A DNA stretch of 64,000 bases from Micromonospora sp. FIMYZ51 (GCF_038246755.1 NZ_CP134706.1:1922001-1986000), one strand, 5' to 3'. Shown: positions 54,799-63,546, counted from the first letter of the stretch. Program-made: numbers and translations. The notes: generated by a model from the letters alone, not told the origin.

Positions 54799-55036
54799 CA
54801 ACCTTCCTGCCCTGCGGGCCAGCACCGCTGTAGCCGTACGGCAGCCCACCAGCACGCCCACCGTGCAGCCGATGCGGCTGTCCACCGGCCTACTCGTAGC
54901 CGACCTCGCCGGTCTGCTCATGGCAGTCGTGTCCCTGCTGGCGGGCCGGAACGTGCAGGCCACGCTCATCGGCGTCGCCGTCGTCGCAGTCCTGATCGCC
55001 GCCATCCACGAGCGTTGGAAGGAGGTCAACTCATGA
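54788..55036 (+). CDS. Small membrane protein of the transfer operon
   Basis: An 82-residue protein with two hydrophobic segments (LSTGLLVADLAGLLMAVVSL and ATLIGVAVVAVLIAAIHE). GAGGAG precedes the ATG. Position between spd and traSA genes suggests a spread (Spd) accessory, as many AICEs carry several small membrane proteins here. Confidence 0.6.
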   Translation: MTNDNLPALRASTAVAVRQPTSTPTVQPMRLSTGLLVADLAGLLMAVVSLLAGRNVQATLIGVAVVAVLIAAIHERWKEVNS

Positions 55037-55119
55037 GCGGACGAGCCATCTCAGCCGTGCTGCTGGTCCTCATCGTCGCATTCGCCAGCGGACTCATCCT
55101 CAACCTGACCACTACGTGA
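55033..55119 (+). CDS. 28-residue membrane peptide
   Basis: MSGRAISAVLLVLIVAFASG continues LILNLTTT: a single hydrophobic helix. Its ATG overlaps the previous stop (TCATGA), and GGAGG lies upstream. Likely a small Spd-type peptide. Confidence 0.55.
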   Translation: MSGRAISAVLLVLIVAFASGLILNLTTT

Positions 55120-55130
55120 CGTAACTATCC

Positions 55131-55245
55131 GACACTGACTGTCTGCCGACAGACAGTGCCAACAGGTGCCCCCTTAGCAGCGGAAACACACCCACGCGAA
55201 CTGTCGACCGACAGCAGACACCGACACTCCGACAGTCACAACCAG
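55131..55245. promoter_or_regulatory. CCGACA repeat cluster and palindrome upstream of the basic transfer protein
   Basis: ACTGTCTG-CCGA-CAGACAGT (55138-55157) is a perfect hairpin. CCGACA or its close variants recur four more times to 55235. The 145-base gap between 55120 and 55264 probably contains a second promoter or regulator site of the transfer operon. Confidence 0.5.
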
Positions 55246-55264
55246 TCACCGGAAAGGAGGCGAC

Positions 55265-56596
55265 ATGACCAGCAGCGCACCCACCACCACACTCACCGTC
55301 CCGGCGAAGCCCGCCGCGATTACCGCCGCGAACATCGCCACCCTCGCAGGCACCGCCGCTGCTGTCGCCGGCCCGGTCGGCTGGGCTGCCGCCGGCGCTG
55401 TCGCCGCCGTACCTGCCGCCGTGGCGGCAAGAAAGGCCGCTAACCGGCGTAAAGCCAACCGGCAGCAGCGCACCGTCACGACCACCACCGCCCAGCGGAC
55501 GGTCGGGGCGCCGCGCATGCCGCGACTCGGCGGCAGCGGAGGCGGAGGGTCGCGCGGCGGGCGAAACAGCGGCGGCGGTGGTGCCGGCGCGGGTCGGCAC
55601 CGGGCGCCGAATCCGCTGCGTGGGCTCATGGGCGGGGCCGGTGGTCGTAACACCAGCACCGGCGGCACGTCACCGCGCAGCCGGTCGGGCGGCGCGGCAG
55701 GCAAGTCGGGGATCCTCCGCAAGCTCGGCATCGGCAGCTCGTCGGCCACCCCCGGAAACCGCACGAACGCGAAGAACCGGGCAGGCGGCAACAGCAAGGG
55801 CGGTGGCGGTCGCACCGGAGGCTCCGGTCGCAGCAGCTTCGCTAGGGTCGCCACCGCGCCCATGCGCAGCCTCAGCCGGTTCGGGCGCGGCCTCGCCACC
55901 CGGCCCGGCAAGAAAACCACCGTCGGATCCGCCTACCAGAAGAACCGCAAGCGCGGGTTCGCCACCGCCCTCGGCGCCGCCGGCCGCACCGGTATTCGCA
56001 ACGGGTGGCGGCACGCCGGCAAATGGTTCCGCCGGTTCGTGCTGCGCCGCAAACCGAAGAAGAAGGTCAAGGACACAGCCAAGAAGGCGCCGAAGAAGAC
56101 CGTCGCCCCGATCGTTGATCGCGGCACCCCGCCGCAAGCCACGAGCCCCACCCAGAACAGCAACCCGCAGGCCGCCCCCGGCCAACCCATCACCCCCGGC
56201 GACAACACGGCCGCCGCGAAGGAGGACACCATGAGCAGCGCAAACGTGCCGAGCGGCGCCCGCGAGATCGCGGCCCGCATGTGGGCCAACGTGGAGGCGT
56301 GGCAGCCGCGCGGCATGCTCGCCGTCGTTGACGAGTACCACGACCTGCCGCAGACGTTGGAGTACGTGCGCGCCACCGTCGGTGTGCTGATGGACCGGTC
56401 GATGAAGCGGTTCCCCGTCGACCCGGCCATCGCCCAGCAGATCGGCAAGATCGTGGAGATGCTGGCGACCGCTTCCGTCATGTCCCGCAAGATCCCCGAG
56501 GCCGTCGAAGAGATCCACAAGAAGCAGCTCCAGGATCTCCGCAACCCCGGCGTGGGCCAGGAGATGTGGGACCTGTCCGCGAACGGACGGGCCTGA
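55265..56596 (+). CDS. Basic membrane-associated transfer protein
   Basis: A 443-residue protein. Residues 15-60 are hydrophobic and Ala-rich (PAAITAANIATLAGTAAAVA, GPVGWAAAGAVAAVPAAVAA), then a very basic Gly/Arg/Lys-rich region to about residue 280. The last 120 residues form a compact domain (GAREIAARMWANVEAWQPRG, TLEYVRATVGVLMDRSMKRF, AVEEIHKKQLQDLR). The build suggests a DNA-binding protein anchored at the membrane next to the translocase. Its TGA overlaps the traSA ATG. Role in transfer is inferred from position. Confidence 0.65.
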   Translation: MTSSAPTTTLTVPAKPAAITAANIATLAGTAAAVAGPVGWAAAGAVAAVPAAVAARKAANRRKANRQQRTVTTTTAQRTVGAPRMPRLGGSGGGGSRGGRNSGGGGAGAGRHRAPNPLRGLMGGAGGRNTSTGGTSPRSRSGGAAGKSGILRKLGIGSSSATPGNRTNAKNRAGGNSKGGGGRTGGSGRSSFARVATAPMRSLSRFGRGLATRPGKKTTVGSAYQKNRKRGFATALGAAGRTGIRNGWRHAGKWFRRFVLRRKPKKKVKDTAKKAPKKTVAPIVDRGTPPQATSPTQNSNPQAAPGQPITPGDNTAAAKEDTMSSANVPSGAREIAARMWANVEAWQPRGMLAVVDEYHDLPQTLEYVRATVGVLMDRSMKRFPVDPAIAQQIGKIVEMLATASVMSRKIPEAVEEIHKKQLQDLRNPGVGQEMWDLSANGRA

Positions 56597-58773
56597 TGGC
56601 CGCCAAGAAGACCCGGCTGGTCGAGTTCGACTTCGCGGGACCCCACGGCACCGCGTGGGGCACCTTCAACGCCGGACTCACCACCGTCACCGCGACCACC
56701 GTCGCGCACTTCACCACCGACCACGGCGCTGTCGTCATCGGCAGCGCCGTGGGAGGCGCCATCCTGTTCAACCTCGTACGGGCCGCGTTCTCCCGCAAAC
56801 GCATCCCCGGCTCCACCGTCCTGTACCGGCTCGGCTGCTGGGGTGGTGCCGGCACGTGGGGTGTGTGGATGCTCGACAACCCGAACTGGACGTTCCAGTC
56901 GTGGGCCGAAGGCGTCATGTACCTGGCTGGCGCGGCGACCGGCGCTGGGGTCATCGTCGGTCTCGCCACCGAACCGAAAGACGACGACGAAGACGACGAC
57001 ACGGTGGTGCTGCCGTCCGACCCCGGCGAGGCGCAGCGCGTCACCGTCGCACTCGACTGGGAAGCCCGCATCGAGCGGGTGTGCGGCATCAAGGTCGAGT
57101 TCCACGCCTTGGAACAGTGGGCGAAAGGCAACGGCTACACCCTCGCCGGACGCCTCCCGGAAGGTGGGGTGCTGCTCGACCGACTGCGCGGCCAGGCCGC
57201 CAACCTGGCATCCGACATCGACCTGCCGGCCGGCTGCGCCATCAGCATCTACCCGAAGGTTGGCGGGGGACGTCGGGACTTTCTGATGGACGTGCCGACT
57301 GAGAACGCGCTCGCCGACGACCAGACGTATCCGCAGGACATCACCCGCCTCACCATCAACCATCCGGTGCCGTTCGGTGTGCAGCCGAATAGCGACTTGG
57401 AGACGGTGGAGATGCGCTCGAAGTGTCTGCTCGCTGTCGGCGAGACGGGTTCGGGGAAGACGAACCTTGGTCACGGGCTGACCGCCGGGTTTGTGCGGAC
57501 CGTCGACACGCTGGTCATGCAGATCGACCTCACCGGCGCCGGCCTGTCACGGCCGTGGCTGCGTCCGTGGCTGGAAGGCCGTGCCGGTCGGCCCGCCATC
57601 AACGCCGTCGCCGACACCCCCGACAAGGCGATGCAGATGCTGAGGGCGTTGCTGCGCATCGGGCACGCCCGCAAAGCCGGCTACCAGGATCTGATGGCGC
57701 AGGTGGACGACGACAAGCTACCGATCGGTCACATCCTGCCGGACGGCAACATCCTGTCCGAGGTCATCCTGATGGTGGACGAGATCGCGAAAATCACCGG
57801 CACGCGGTCTGAGTGGCCCGACCTGCGGGATCTGATCGTGCAGGTCATCAACGAGTTGCGGGCGTCCGGTGTGCGGGTGGTGCTGCTCGGCCTGCGGGCC
57901 ACCGACGATGTGGTGGCGTCTTCGATCCAAGCCATGTGCTCTATCAAGATCGGCATGAAGATGACCAGCAAGTCGGAGATGTCGTACCTGTTCGGCTGGT
58001 CCGAAGGCATCGCGCCCGAAGATGCCCCCTTCCCCGGATGCGGGTTCATCCAGCACGACTCCGCGACCAAGCCGCGTCCGTTCCGGGCGTGGCGACTCAC
58101 CCCCTCTGTCATCGATCGCATCGCCGTGGCGGCGGACGCGTGGATTCCCGAACTGGATCCGATTTCCCGCGCCGCCGCGAACGGCCGAACCCTGGACGGA
58201 GCCCCCATGAAGGGTGTCCCGCAAGACGACCTCGACTGGTATGAGCGGCGGTGGGCCGGTTGGGAGCGCACCGACCAGCCGCGCCAGGTGGAGATGGCGC
58301 AGCCCGCCATCCCGCCCGTGCCGCCCATGCCTGCACGAGACAGCAGCGTCGCCACCGTCGATGACGTCATCCAGGCCGCCGAGGACGGCGATGCCGCTCT
58401 GGCGGCCCGGATCGCCGAGTCGCAGGGCATGACTGTCGATCAGTCCGAGCAGGTGAAGGAGGACTTCGCGCGGGTGCTGCGGGAGGCCGGTTTCGATCCG
58501 GATGAGGAGGACTGGAAGGACCCGGCCGTGTGGTCTCGCCCGCCGGAGGGTGTGAATGCGCCGGTGACGGAGGACGAGAAGGCGTTGATGCTGTCGATCC
58601 TCGCGGACGCCGGTCCGCAGGGCATGCGGCCGAAGGAGTTGCGGCAGAAGTTGGCCGACCAGGGCAAGCCGATGGGTCGGGACAAGCTGCACCAGATGTT
58701 GAATGCAGCCAAGGCGGATGGCGAGGCGCACCAGCCGGGCTATGGCAAGTGGGCGAGGGGGCCGAAGCCGTGA
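56596..58773 (+). CDS. traSA: FtsK/TraSA-type DNA translocase
   Basis: A 725-residue FtsK/SpoIIIE-family ATPase. The N-terminal part has membrane segments (about 43-62, 72-90 and 105-123). The motor has Walker A GETGSGKT at 282-289 and Walker B VILMVDE at 390-396, followed by LRASGVRVVLLGLRATDDVV. The C-terminus carries a winged helix (ALMLSILADAGPQGMRPKEL, GRDKLHQMLNAAKADG), analogous to the gamma/recognition domain that binds repeat sequences. In actinomycetes one such protein moves double-stranded DNA between hyphae. The order spd, small membrane genes, translocase matches AICEs. Confidence 0.9.
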   Translation: MAAKKTRLVEFDFAGPHGTAWGTFNAGLTTVTATTVAHFTTDHGAVVIGSAVGGAILFNLVRAAFSRKRIPGSTVLYRLGCWGGAGTWGVWMLDNPNWTFQSWAEGVMYLAGAATGAGVIVGLATEPKDDDEDDDTVVLPSDPGEAQRVTVALDWEARIERVCGIKVEFHALEQWAKGNGYTLAGRLPEGGVLLDRLRGQAANLASDIDLPAGCAISIYPKVGGGRRDFLMDVPTENALADDQTYPQDITRLTINHPVPFGVQPNSDLETVEMRSKCLLAVGETGSGKTNLGHGLTAGFVRTVDTLVMQIDLTGAGLSRPWLRPWLEGRAGRPAINAVADTPDKAMQMLRALLRIGHARKAGYQDLMAQVDDDKLPIGHILPDGNILSEVILMVDEIAKITGTRSEWPDLRDLIVQVINELRASGVRVVLLGLRATDDVVASSIQAMCSIKIGMKMTSKSEMSYLFGWSEGIAPEDAPFPGCGFIQHDSATKPRPFRAWRLTPSVIDRIAVAADAWIPELDPISRAAANGRTLDGAPMKGVPQDDLDWYERRWAGWERTDQPRQVEMAQPAIPPVPPMPARDSSVATVDDVIQAAEDGDAALAARIAESQGMTVDQSEQVKEDFARVLREAGFDPDEEDWKDPAVWSRPPEGVNAPVTEDEKALMLSILADAGPQGMRPKELRQKLADQGKPMGRDKLHQMLNAAKADGEAHQPGYGKWARGPKP

Positions 58774-59393
58774 AGCCTGTCACCTACCTGTACTGGCTGT
58801 GGGACCGCGACGGCCAGCTCATCTACGTCGGCATTACGGACGACGTGGAGCGGCGCATGCGTGACCACGCCAAAGACAAATTTTGGTGGCGGGACGTCGC
58901 CCGGACAACGAAGGTGGCGTTCCAAACCAGGTACGAGGCGGAATGGGCCGAGTGGGCGGTCATCGCTACGTCCCGACCGGTGTACAACCGGGCGCTGTCG
59001 CCGCCGCCGCTTCCTGCCGCCGTGGCTGCTGCGGCCAGCGCCGTGCCGCCGGTCGCGGCGACTCCTACGCCCATTCCGGAGCGGGAGTCGATATCGGCGC
59101 CGAAGGCCAGCGAGTTGGAGCGGATGGAGATGGACCTAGCCACCAACCGCCTCCGCAAGCATCCCCGCGACAGGATGCGCGAGATCGTTCGGGCCGCCCA
59201 CGCTTCCGGAATCGGCCCGGGGAAGGTGTTCAAGAAGTTGCAGGGCGAGGGTTACCCGACGACGTTCCCGACGGTGAACGGCTGGTTGAAGGCTGACGCT
59301 GCGGACGGAACGCTGATCCAGCCTGGCGGTAACCGAACGCCGTACTTCCCTGGGCCGAAGATGGGTTTCCCGTACCCCTCGGCGGTGTCCTGA
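58770..59393 (+). CDS. GIY-YIG nuclease-domain protein
   Basis: A 207-residue protein. The N-terminal ~75 residues form a GIY-YIG-type domain: YLYWLWDRDGQLIYVGITDD with the Tyr-Val-Gly of the second motif, Arg in ERRMRDHAKD and Glu in ETRYEAEWAE-like RYEAEWAEWAVI. A Pro/Ala linker and a helical DNA-binding-like part follow (ERMEMDLATNRLRKHPRDRM, GIGPGKVFKKLQGEGYPTTF, VNGWLKADA), the last resembling a resolvase-type HTH. GTG start overlaps the traSA stop. It may process DNA during transfer. Confidence 0.75.
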   Translation: MKPVTYLYWLWDRDGQLIYVGITDDVERRMRDHAKDKFWWRDVARTTKVAFQTRYEAEWAEWAVIATSRPVYNRALSPPPLPAAVAAAASAVPPVAATPTPIPERESISAPKASELERMEMDLATNRLRKHPRDRMREIVRAAHASGIGPGKVFKKLQGEGYPTTFPTVNGWLKADAADGTLIQPGGNRTPYFPGPKMGFPYPSAVS

Positions 59394-59394
59394 G

Positions 59395-60006
59395 ATGGCA
59401 GTCACGCAGGTACGTCGGCCGAGCCAGTCTCGGCCGGCACACTGGGCTCCGCCCGGCGAGTGGCGGATGTACCGGGCGTGGGGTGACCTGCCGCCCGAAC
59501 GCGGCCTGTGGGCTGCGATCAGCGGCTGGCTGTTGGGTGGCTGGCAGCATCTGCTGTACATCGGCATCACCGAACGCACCGCCGTCGCGCGCTGGGCCGA
59601 ACATCTGGAACGCAAGACCTGGGCGCCGGACATCGCGTGCTGGGAGCGGGACCCGAAGGTGTGGCCGTCGCAGGAGTCGGTGTTGGCAGCGGAACGGGCC
59701 GCGATCGTCGCCGAGCGGCCCGTCCACAACGTGGCCCACAACGGCAACAACCCTGGCGCTGTGCGTCGCCGCCGGCATCTGCCCCGGCATGTGGTGCGCG
59801 CCCGCATGCTGTGGGCGGCCCGTGCGTGTGTGTGGCTGGCCCTGTTCGCGGGGTTTTGGCTGGCGGTGGGAAATGCATGGCCGGGTTGGGAGGGTCCGCG
59901 CAACTCGGCAATCGCCGCGTCGCTGGTGTCGGCTGCCGCGCTGGCCGCCCGCGCCTATGACCGCAAGAAGCGGCGAAAGACCAGGCGCCGCCGTACTCGC
60001 CGATAG
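59395..60006 (+). CDS. Second GIY-YIG-like protein with membrane tail
   Basis: A 203-residue protein. GWQHLLYIGITERTAVARWA then EHLERKTWAPDIACWERDPK, and ESVLAAERAAIVAERPVHNV match the GIY-YIG fold. A basic stretch leads to two hydrophobic segments (ARACVWLALFAGFWLAV; SAIAASLVSAAALAARAY) and a very basic end. A membrane-tethered nuclease domain beside the translocase suggests a role in transfer or entry exclusion; this is inference. Confidence 0.7.
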   Translation: MAVTQVRRPSQSRPAHWAPPGEWRMYRAWGDLPPERGLWAAISGWLLGGWQHLLYIGITERTAVARWAEHLERKTWAPDIACWERDPKVWPSQESVLAAERAAIVAERPVHNVAHNGNNPGAVRRRRHLPRHVVRARMLWAARACVWLALFAGFWLAVGNAWPGWEGPRNSAIAASLVSAAALAARAYDRKKRRKTRRRRTRR

Positions 60007-60040
60007 CAAGGGATTCGATCACCAACCGAGGAGTATCGCC

Positions 60041-60724
60041 ATGCCCAACATCACCGCTAGCCGGGTGTACGCGCCCGTCGACATCACCCCGCCCGAGCTG
60101 CGCGCCGACCGCATCGCCGAGACCGCGCGTGAGGGCTGGGTGCAGGATGTGACCTGCGACCCGTCCACCATCCGCGACTGGCCCGCCCGACAGGCTTCCG
60201 CGATCGAGCCGTTCGACGTGCACAACGGGCGACCGGTCAACCCCGTCCAGCGCACCGGCCGTGTCGGGCGCGACCTCGGTCGGTGGGGTGAGAACCAGGC
60301 CGCCGACCCGATCGTGGTTGCCGACAGCCCCGACGGTCGGGTGGTGCTGCTGATCCGCCGCGACGACTGCGGCATGTGGGCGATCCCCGGCGGCATGGTC
60401 GATCCCGGCGAAACAGCCCCGCAGGCGCTGGTGCGTGAACTGCGGGAGGAGACGGGTGTCGACCTGGCCGGGCTGCCGTGCGAGATCGTGTGGCAGGGGT
60501 ATGTCTACGATCCGCGCAACAGCGATGAGGCGTGGATCTGTTCGACGGCTGCCCTGTACCGGCTGCCTGCCACCGTCACCCCGCACGCCGGCAGTGATGC
60601 GCTCGACGCCGCATGGTGGCCGTTCGGCAGCGTGGACGCGCTGACGGGGGCGGTCGGCGGGGCGGGTGGCGTCTTGTATGCGCCGCATCGGCCGATTCTT
60701 ACCGCAGCGGCACGTCGACTGTAG
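60041..60724 (+). CDS. Nudix hydrolase, Pif-like
   Basis: A 227-residue protein with a complete Nudix box at 117-139: GGMVDPGETAPQALVRELRE then ETG, following VVLLIRRDDCGMWAIP. Nudix enzymes cleave nucleoside diphosphate-X compounds; ADP-ribose is a usual substrate for this subgroup. In pSAM2 the Nudix protein Pif confers transfer immunity and sits in the transfer/regulatory cluster. The same placement here suggests the same role. GAGGAG lies upstream of the ATG. Confidence 0.82.
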   Translation: MPNITASRVYAPVDITPPELRADRIAETAREGWVQDVTCDPSTIRDWPARQASAIEPFDVHNGRPVNPVQRTGRVGRDLGRWGENQAADPIVVADSPDGRVVLLIRRDDCGMWAIPGGMVDPGETAPQALVRELREETGVDLAGLPCEIVWQGYVYDPRNSDEAWICSTAALYRLPATVTPHAGSDALDAAWWPFGSVDALTGAVGGAGGVLYAPHRPILTAAARRL

Positions 60725-60739
60725 CTGCGCAGATGTGTG

Positions 60740-60773
60740 AGCCCCCGCCGGACCACATCCGGGCGGGGGCTCA
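60740..60773. terminator. Terminator hairpin after the transfer operon
   Basis: GAGCCCCCGCC pairs perfectly with GGCGGGGGCTC around a 12-base loop. It separates the Nudix gene from the minus-strand gene ending at 60786. Confidence 0.8.
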
Positions 60774-60785
60774 ACTTTGGGCGGC

Positions 60786-61067
60786 CTACGCCTCGTCAGC
60801 GTGGCGGTTGATGTGGTGCCGGTGGGCGGTGACGCGGCGACGTACTTCGTGGACGCCGACGCCGGCCTGTGCGGCAACGTCGGTTTCGGGCATGCCGGCT
60901 GACCGTGCTTTGGCGATGGCGTGGTCTTGGGCGATGGCGATGGCGGTTTTGGCTTCGGGGGCGAGGTCGCGGAGGGCGCGGTATTGCTGGATGGGGTCGG
61001 TGAGGCGGGCGGCTGCGGTGAGGCGTGCGGCGATGTCTTGGAGGTGGGCGAGTGGGTCGGATTCCAT
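60786..61067 (-). CDS. Small HTH-like protein
   Basis: A 93-residue helical protein: DPLAHLQDIAARLTAAARLT, EAKTAIAIAQDHAIAKARSA, GMPETDVAAQAGVGVHEVRR with a helix-turn-helix-like end. It is divergent from the small gene at 61155 and may bind the TTCTAG palindrome between them. Confidence 0.6.
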   Translation of the reverse strand: MESDPLAHLQDIAARLTAAARLTDPIQQYRALRDLAPEAKTAIAIAQDHAIAKARSAGMPETDVAAQAGVGVHEVRRRVTAHRHHINRHADEA

Positions 61068-61090
61068 GCCGCCTATTCTACATCACCCTA

Positions 61091-61119
61091 TTGACGGCGT
61101 TTCTAGTGTGGGCTAGAAT
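61091..61119 (+). promoter_or_regulatory. Consensus promoter with operator palindrome
   Basis: TTGACG (61091-61096) and TAGAAT (61114-61119) are 17 bases apart. TTCTAG-TGTGGG-CTAGAA (61101-61118) is a perfect inverted repeat over the spacer and -10, so the promoter is probably repressed by one of the adjacent HTH proteins. Confidence 0.7.
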
Positions 61120-61154
61120 TTAGGTACAGGCAGGAACAAGAGGAGGAACCAAAA

Positions 61155-61304
61155 ATGGCCGAGACCGTAGCCCAGCTCACCGCCCGCGCCCACCGCCTCG
61201 CCGCCCAGTACCGCACCGCCGCAGACGGCAGCCGCCGCCAGAAGGTGGCCCTCCGCCAGTACAAGGAGGTTGTCGCCAAGCTCGGCCGCGACCCGCTCGC
61301 CTGA
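61155..61304 (+). CDS. 49-residue helical protein
   Basis: MAETVAQLTARAHRLAAQYR, TAADGSRRQKVALRQYKEVV, AKLGRDPLA. A near-ideal AGGAGGAA ribosome binding site and a strong promoter flank it, and a hairpin terminator follows, so it is a monocistronic, probably highly expressed small protein. Basic, helical; possibly nucleic-acid binding. No family recognised. Confidence 0.65.
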   Translation: MAETVAQLTARAHRLAAQYRTAADGSRRQKVALRQYKEVVAKLGRDPLA

Positions 61305-61320
61305 CCCGCGCACCACGGAA

Positions 61321-61353
61321 ACGCCCCGGCCCCGAGAAGGGGAACCGGGGCGT
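61321..61353. terminator. Terminator hairpin
   Basis: ACGCCCCGG (61321-61329) pairs with CCGGGGCGT (61345-61353), with an inner CCCC/GGGG stem. It ends the 61155 transcript and faces the GNAT gene ending at 61397. Confidence 0.75.
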
Positions 61354-61396
61354 CCGTGTGCATGAACTGTTTCCTCGGAGGAAACCGTTCGCCGGG

Positions 61397-62068
61397 CTAG
61401 CGGCCCAACCGCAGCACCAGCAGGTGCATGTGGGCACCCCACGGCGTCTCCGACTCACCCACCTGCACCCAACCTGCCCGCTCGTAGATGTCGCGCGCCG
61501 CAGACTCCGGATTGGAGGCGAGGGTCGCGTACGGCTCCGGGCGTCCGTCGAGCAGCCGGCGCAGCAGCTCGGCCCCGACACCCCGGCGGCGGTGGGCGGG
61601 ACGCACCAGCCACTCCAACACCGCGAGCTTGTCTGCGTCGAGCACGTCGGCGGGCGGCTGCCGGTCGGCGCGCTTCCACCACCGTCCGCGCTCCATCGTC
61701 CACCCGTACGCGGCCCCGACCAGCGTGTCCCCGTCATGCGCGGTGATCAGCGCGAAGCCGGGCCGGGTCGCCTCTTCCGGCAGCCCAGCCCGGAACCCCC
61801 GCACCTCGTCCGGGCCCTCGCAGTACGGCGGCTCCGCGTACACGGTCGCGTACAGATCACCGAGGGCGTCCACCCACGCCGGGCTGACCTCGCTGTGCTG
61901 TACGTAGCTGAGATGCTGCGTGTCCCACTCGTGCGCGCAGTCGTCGCAGGCATACACGGCGGCATCCTCCGGGTAGCCGGGCAGTTCGCCGGCCTCGATC
62001 CGAAACAGGCTGCGGAAGTCGTCGCCGAGGCAGGCCGGGCATTGGGTAGAGGGGTTGGTGACTCCCAT
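61397..62068 (-). CDS. GNAT acetyltransferase with N-terminal zinc ribbon
   Basis: A 223-residue protein. An N-terminal ribbon has CPACLGDD and YACDDCAHEW (two CxxC pairs). The GNAT domain follows: GFALITAHDGDTLVGAAYGW, LAVLEWLVRPAHRRRGVGAE with the acetyl-CoA loop RRRGVGAE, and YATLASNPESAARDIYERAG. It should transfer an acetyl group from acetyl-CoA to a small molecule or protein; the substrate is unknown. It lies downstream of the XRE-TPR regulator on the same strand and may be controlled by it. Confidence 0.82.
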   Translation of the reverse strand: MGVTNPSTQCPACLGDDFRSLFRIEAGELPGYPEDAAVYACDDCAHEWDTQHLSYVQHSEVSPAWVDALGDLYATVYAEPPYCEGPDEVRGFRAGLPEEATRPGFALITAHDGDTLVGAAYGWTMERGRWWKRADRQPPADVLDADKLAVLEWLVRPAHRRRGVGAELLRRLLDGRPEPYATLASNPESAARDIYERAGWVQVGESETPWGAHMHLLVLRLGR

Positions 62069-62078
62069 GCCGCCGAGC

Positions 62079-63287
62079 CTAGACGCCCACGCGGGCGGTC
62101 AGCTCCCCGTACGCGGGCCGGCGCCGCTCCGCCTCCGGCACAGCATCCACCACATGCCGGGCGACGGTCCGCAACAGGCCGTTGTGGTGCTCGGCCGGCA
62201 GCCGATCCAGTTGGCCTGCGGCGTGCCGGAGCCCGTCCGGCACATGCCCGGAGCGGATGAGGCAGGCGGCGCGGTGCAACTCGACTTGCGCCCGCAACCG
62301 CGCCTGCGAGGCCGGGTACATGGACAGTGCCGCATCCTGCGCCTGCTCCGCCTCACGCAACCTGCCCGCGTGCGTGTACACCCACGAGGCGGTGTGATGC
62401 ACCCGGTGGGCGGGCCACCCCCACAGCGACTCCACATCACCGGTCACCGAGGCGGGTAGCCGCTCGGCCAGATCCGACAGTTGCCGTACCGTCGCTGCCG
62501 CCTCCGTGTGCCGCCCGGCCAGCGCCAACGCCTGCGCGTGCCCGGCCAGCAGACCACACGCCGCCGACGATGCGCGACCGCCGATGAGTGGCAGCGCCTC
62601 CGCCGACGCCTCGACCACCGCGTGCGGATCCCGGCCGTCATACGACCCGTTGACCACATCCCACGCCCGGCTGAGCAGCATCGTGCCCCGGTCTCCGGAC
62701 TCGTCCGCCACGCGCTGCGCCGACGCCCACCAGCGGCGTGCCTGCCAGCCCTGCCCGGCCGCCACCAACCCAAGCGCGACGATCACCGACAGGTGTGCTG
62801 CCGCCCGCAACAGGCCTGCGCGCTGTGTGCCGTCGGCGGCGGCAATCTGGTGCTGCAACACGGTCAGGTCGGCGGTCAGCTGCTCGGCGAGCGTGTCGGC
62901 GGGCAGCCGGTAGAAGTCCACCCCGTAGTCGGCGACGATCCGCTGCCACTCGTCCACGCCGCCCACCGCAGCACCCAGCCCGTGGCGTAGCGCCTCCATG
63001 TTGATGTGCGGGCCGACCGCAGCCGCGCCCGCGAGGGCACTCATGGCCCCGAGAATTGTTCGTCTACGCATGTCGGTACCTGCCTGCTGCTGCCACGCTG
63101 CGATCAGTGCACCGCCCGCGTCGAGAGCCCGATCGCATGCGGCAGCCAGCGATTCGGTGGGCTTGCGTACACCCCGCTCAACCTGCGACAGATACGACCA
63201 ATCAAGGTTCGCAGCCTCGCCGAGGTCACGCAGACTCATGCTGGCTGTCTTCCGGTGCCGTCTCAGTGTGACCCCAAAATCGTCCAT
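62079..63287 (-). CDS. XRE-HTH/TPR regulator 2
   Basis: A 402-residue regulator: XRE helix-turn-helix (FGVTLRRHRKTASMSLRDLG, EAANLDWSYLSQVERGVRKP) and a TPR-like helical solenoid (LLRAAAHLSVIVALGLVAAG, QARRWWASAQRVADESGDRG, AGRLREAEQAQDAALSMYPA). The segment MRRRTILGAMSALAGAAAVG after the HTH is a hydrophobic stretch often seen in this actinobacterial group. It resembles the regulator at 51195-52304 in design but not closely in sequence. It probably controls element genes in response to an unknown signal. Confidence 0.82.
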   Translation of the reverse strand: MDDFGVTLRRHRKTASMSLRDLGEAANLDWSYLSQVERGVRKPTESLAAACDRALDAGGALIAAWQQQAGTDMRRRTILGAMSALAGAAAVGPHINMEALRHGLGAAVGGVDEWQRIVADYGVDFYRLPADTLAEQLTADLTVLQHQIAAADGTQRAGLLRAAAHLSVIVALGLVAAGQGWQARRWWASAQRVADESGDRGTMLLSRAWDVVNGSYDGRDPHAVVEASAEALPLIGGRASSAACGLLAGHAQALALAGRHTEAAATVRQLSDLAERLPASVTGDVESLWGWPAHRVHHTASWVYTHAGRLREAEQAQDAALSMYPASQARLRAQVELHRAACLIRSGHVPDGLRHAAGQLDRLPAEHHNGLLRTVARHVVDAVPEAERRRPAYGELTARVGV

Positions 63288-63546
63288 TCCGCCCCCCAGC
63301 GTGTGGGCAAAAGTGTGGGCCCACTGCTCACACCTGCCATAACGGCAGCGTATCGACCATCCTGGACTCAGGCCCCCCTGTACGGGCGGGGTGTTTCGGG
63401 CAAGACGCGCCGCTCGACGTGGACAGTCGAGTCGCTAGAGCGGCTGCGAGCCCGCGCGGTTGCGGTGGCCGTGCCGTCGCCACCCGAGACGTCACCCCCA
63501 GGACGTCCGGTACGGCCACCACAACCCCCAAACGCGAGGGGGAGAC

